6,071 nt of DNA, from positions 1 through 6,071 of the forward strand of contig CAYJME010000198.1 in the NCBI GenBank assembly GCA_964370795.1, read 5' to 3'. Numbering within the stretch: the first letter of the stretch is position 1; each line of letters starts with the position of its first letter. This stretch comes from JAHFOW01 sp964370795. Its GTDB lineage: Bacteria > Planctomycetota > Brocadiia > Brocadiales > Brocadiaceae. Position numbers and translations under genes: made by a program. The notes below the pieces were generated by a model. The model was not told where the DNA came from. It did no database searches and worked only from the letters and a program-made list of their open reading frames with translations. Below are positions 5,875 through 6,071 of the stretch, one piece after another.

Positions 5875-5901
5875 TTCTCTGCGTTCTCCACGTCCTCTGC
5901 A
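5875..5901. repeat. Three 9-bp units, (ttctctgcg)-type triplet
   Basis: Three consecutive 9-mers are present: ttctctgcg, ttctccacg and tcctctgca, followed by gtgaac. They resemble the familiar dispersed run of cctctgcgt-like units that ends in ggtgaa. Period and copy number match the elements at 963-989 and 5925-5951, although the sequence is different. Confidence 0.65.
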
Positions 5902-5924
5902 GTGAACTATTGTCCTTTCTTTTA

Positions 5925-5951
5925 GACAGGATGTACAGGATAAACAGGATT
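5925..5951. repeat. Three 9-bp units, (nacaggatn)-type triplet
   Basis: Three consecutive 9-mers, gacaggatg, tacaggata and aacaggatt, all contain acaggat. This run, known in many genomes as atcctgt-rich dispersed repeats, lies 23 bp after the previous triplet. It is probably non-coding. Confidence 0.7.
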
Positions 5952-6071
5952 ATAAAAATGTGGCAGAATATTATTTCGGATGAAAACCAGATTCATCATA
6001 ACTGGATCGTATAGGAATTTTCATTTTTTTATGCGGGTTTCTGGATGGCATGATTAAAACCGCGCCTATCG
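5952..6071. other. Right-edge tract with an unidentified open frame entering on the minus strand
   Basis: No feature is certain here. On the minus strand one frame is open from the edge to TAA at 5973-5971 and reads IGAVLIMPSRNPHKKMKIPI, then RSSYDESGFHPK. A second frame ends RRGFNHAIQKPA at a stop near 6029. Either could be the C-terminus of a gene beyond the window, and neither matches a family I know. On the plus strand, ATG at 6050 begins MIKTAPI, too short to judge. Confidence 0.2.

Noticed and set aside
5589..5925. Several overlapping 72-80 codon frames on both strands
   Set aside because: All are translations of the inverted-repeat element at 5729-5831 and neighbouring repeats; peptides such as CHCKGGTTEA are typical spurious products.
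963..5951. CRISPR array
   Set aside because: The repeat units are 9 bp and contiguous, without unique spacers of the usual length, and no cas gene is present.
661..6071. Sigma-54 (-24/-12) promoter that the regulator could activate
   Set aside because: I looked for TGGCAC-N5-TTGCA-like sites with correct GG/GC spacing in the intergenic tracts and found none convincing; this was by eye only.

Overview
The window looks like a chromosomal segment of a moderately AT-rich Gram-negative bacterium: two proteins of inner-membrane type, a sigma-54 type activator, and long intergenic tracts packed with worn dispersed repeats. The mix of repeats (tcattgcgagg...gaagcaatct hairpins, 9-bp-period triplets, aggggcgtat palindromes) together with a DUF4143 ATPase and a clan AA aspartic protease resembles anammox Planctomycetes (Brocadiales) or some deltaproteobacterial and Nitrospirae genomes. 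That assignment comes from memory of such genomes and is low confidence; no marker gene settles it.

Layout. 1-660 (minus): N-terminal 220 residues of an NtrC-family response regulator, cut by the left edge just as the GAFTGA loop begins. 661-1135: no intact gene; a run of four different dispersed repeat elements. 1136-1518 (plus): internally deleted remnant of a DUF4143 (AAA_14) ATPase. 1550-3472 (minus): full-length membrane sensor histidine kinase (Cache, HAMP, HisKA, HATPase). 3473-3703: divergent intergenic region with a likely kinase promoter and an 11-bp hairpin repeat. 3704-4945 (plus): intact DUF445 (YjiN-like) membrane protein. 4957-5215 (minus): internally deleted remnant of a clan AA aspartic protease. 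5216-6071: no confident gene; a perfect 40-bp palindrome, a consensus CRP-type palindrome, several hairpins, and two triplets of 9-bp repeats. An unidentified open frame enters from the right edge.

How it fits together. The histidine kinase and the response regulator lie on the same strand in the order usual for an AtoS/AtoC- or ZraS/ZraR-type two-component pair, but 889 bp of repeats and a dead gene of opposite orientation now separate them. They probably still form one signalling system: an external cue is sensed by the periplasmic Cache domain, His430 is phosphorylated, phosphate passes to Asp53, and sigma-54 transcription is activated. The DUF445 gene is divergent from the kinase; whether it is a target is unknown.

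The most notable points are two unrelated genes decayed with the same geometry (start and end kept, active-site middle deleted, halves out of frame), the perfect palindrome, the orphan CRP-like site, and three unrelated sequence families that each form three 9-bp units. No complete undescribed multi-gene system is visible; the novelty is mostly in the repeat and decay patterns.
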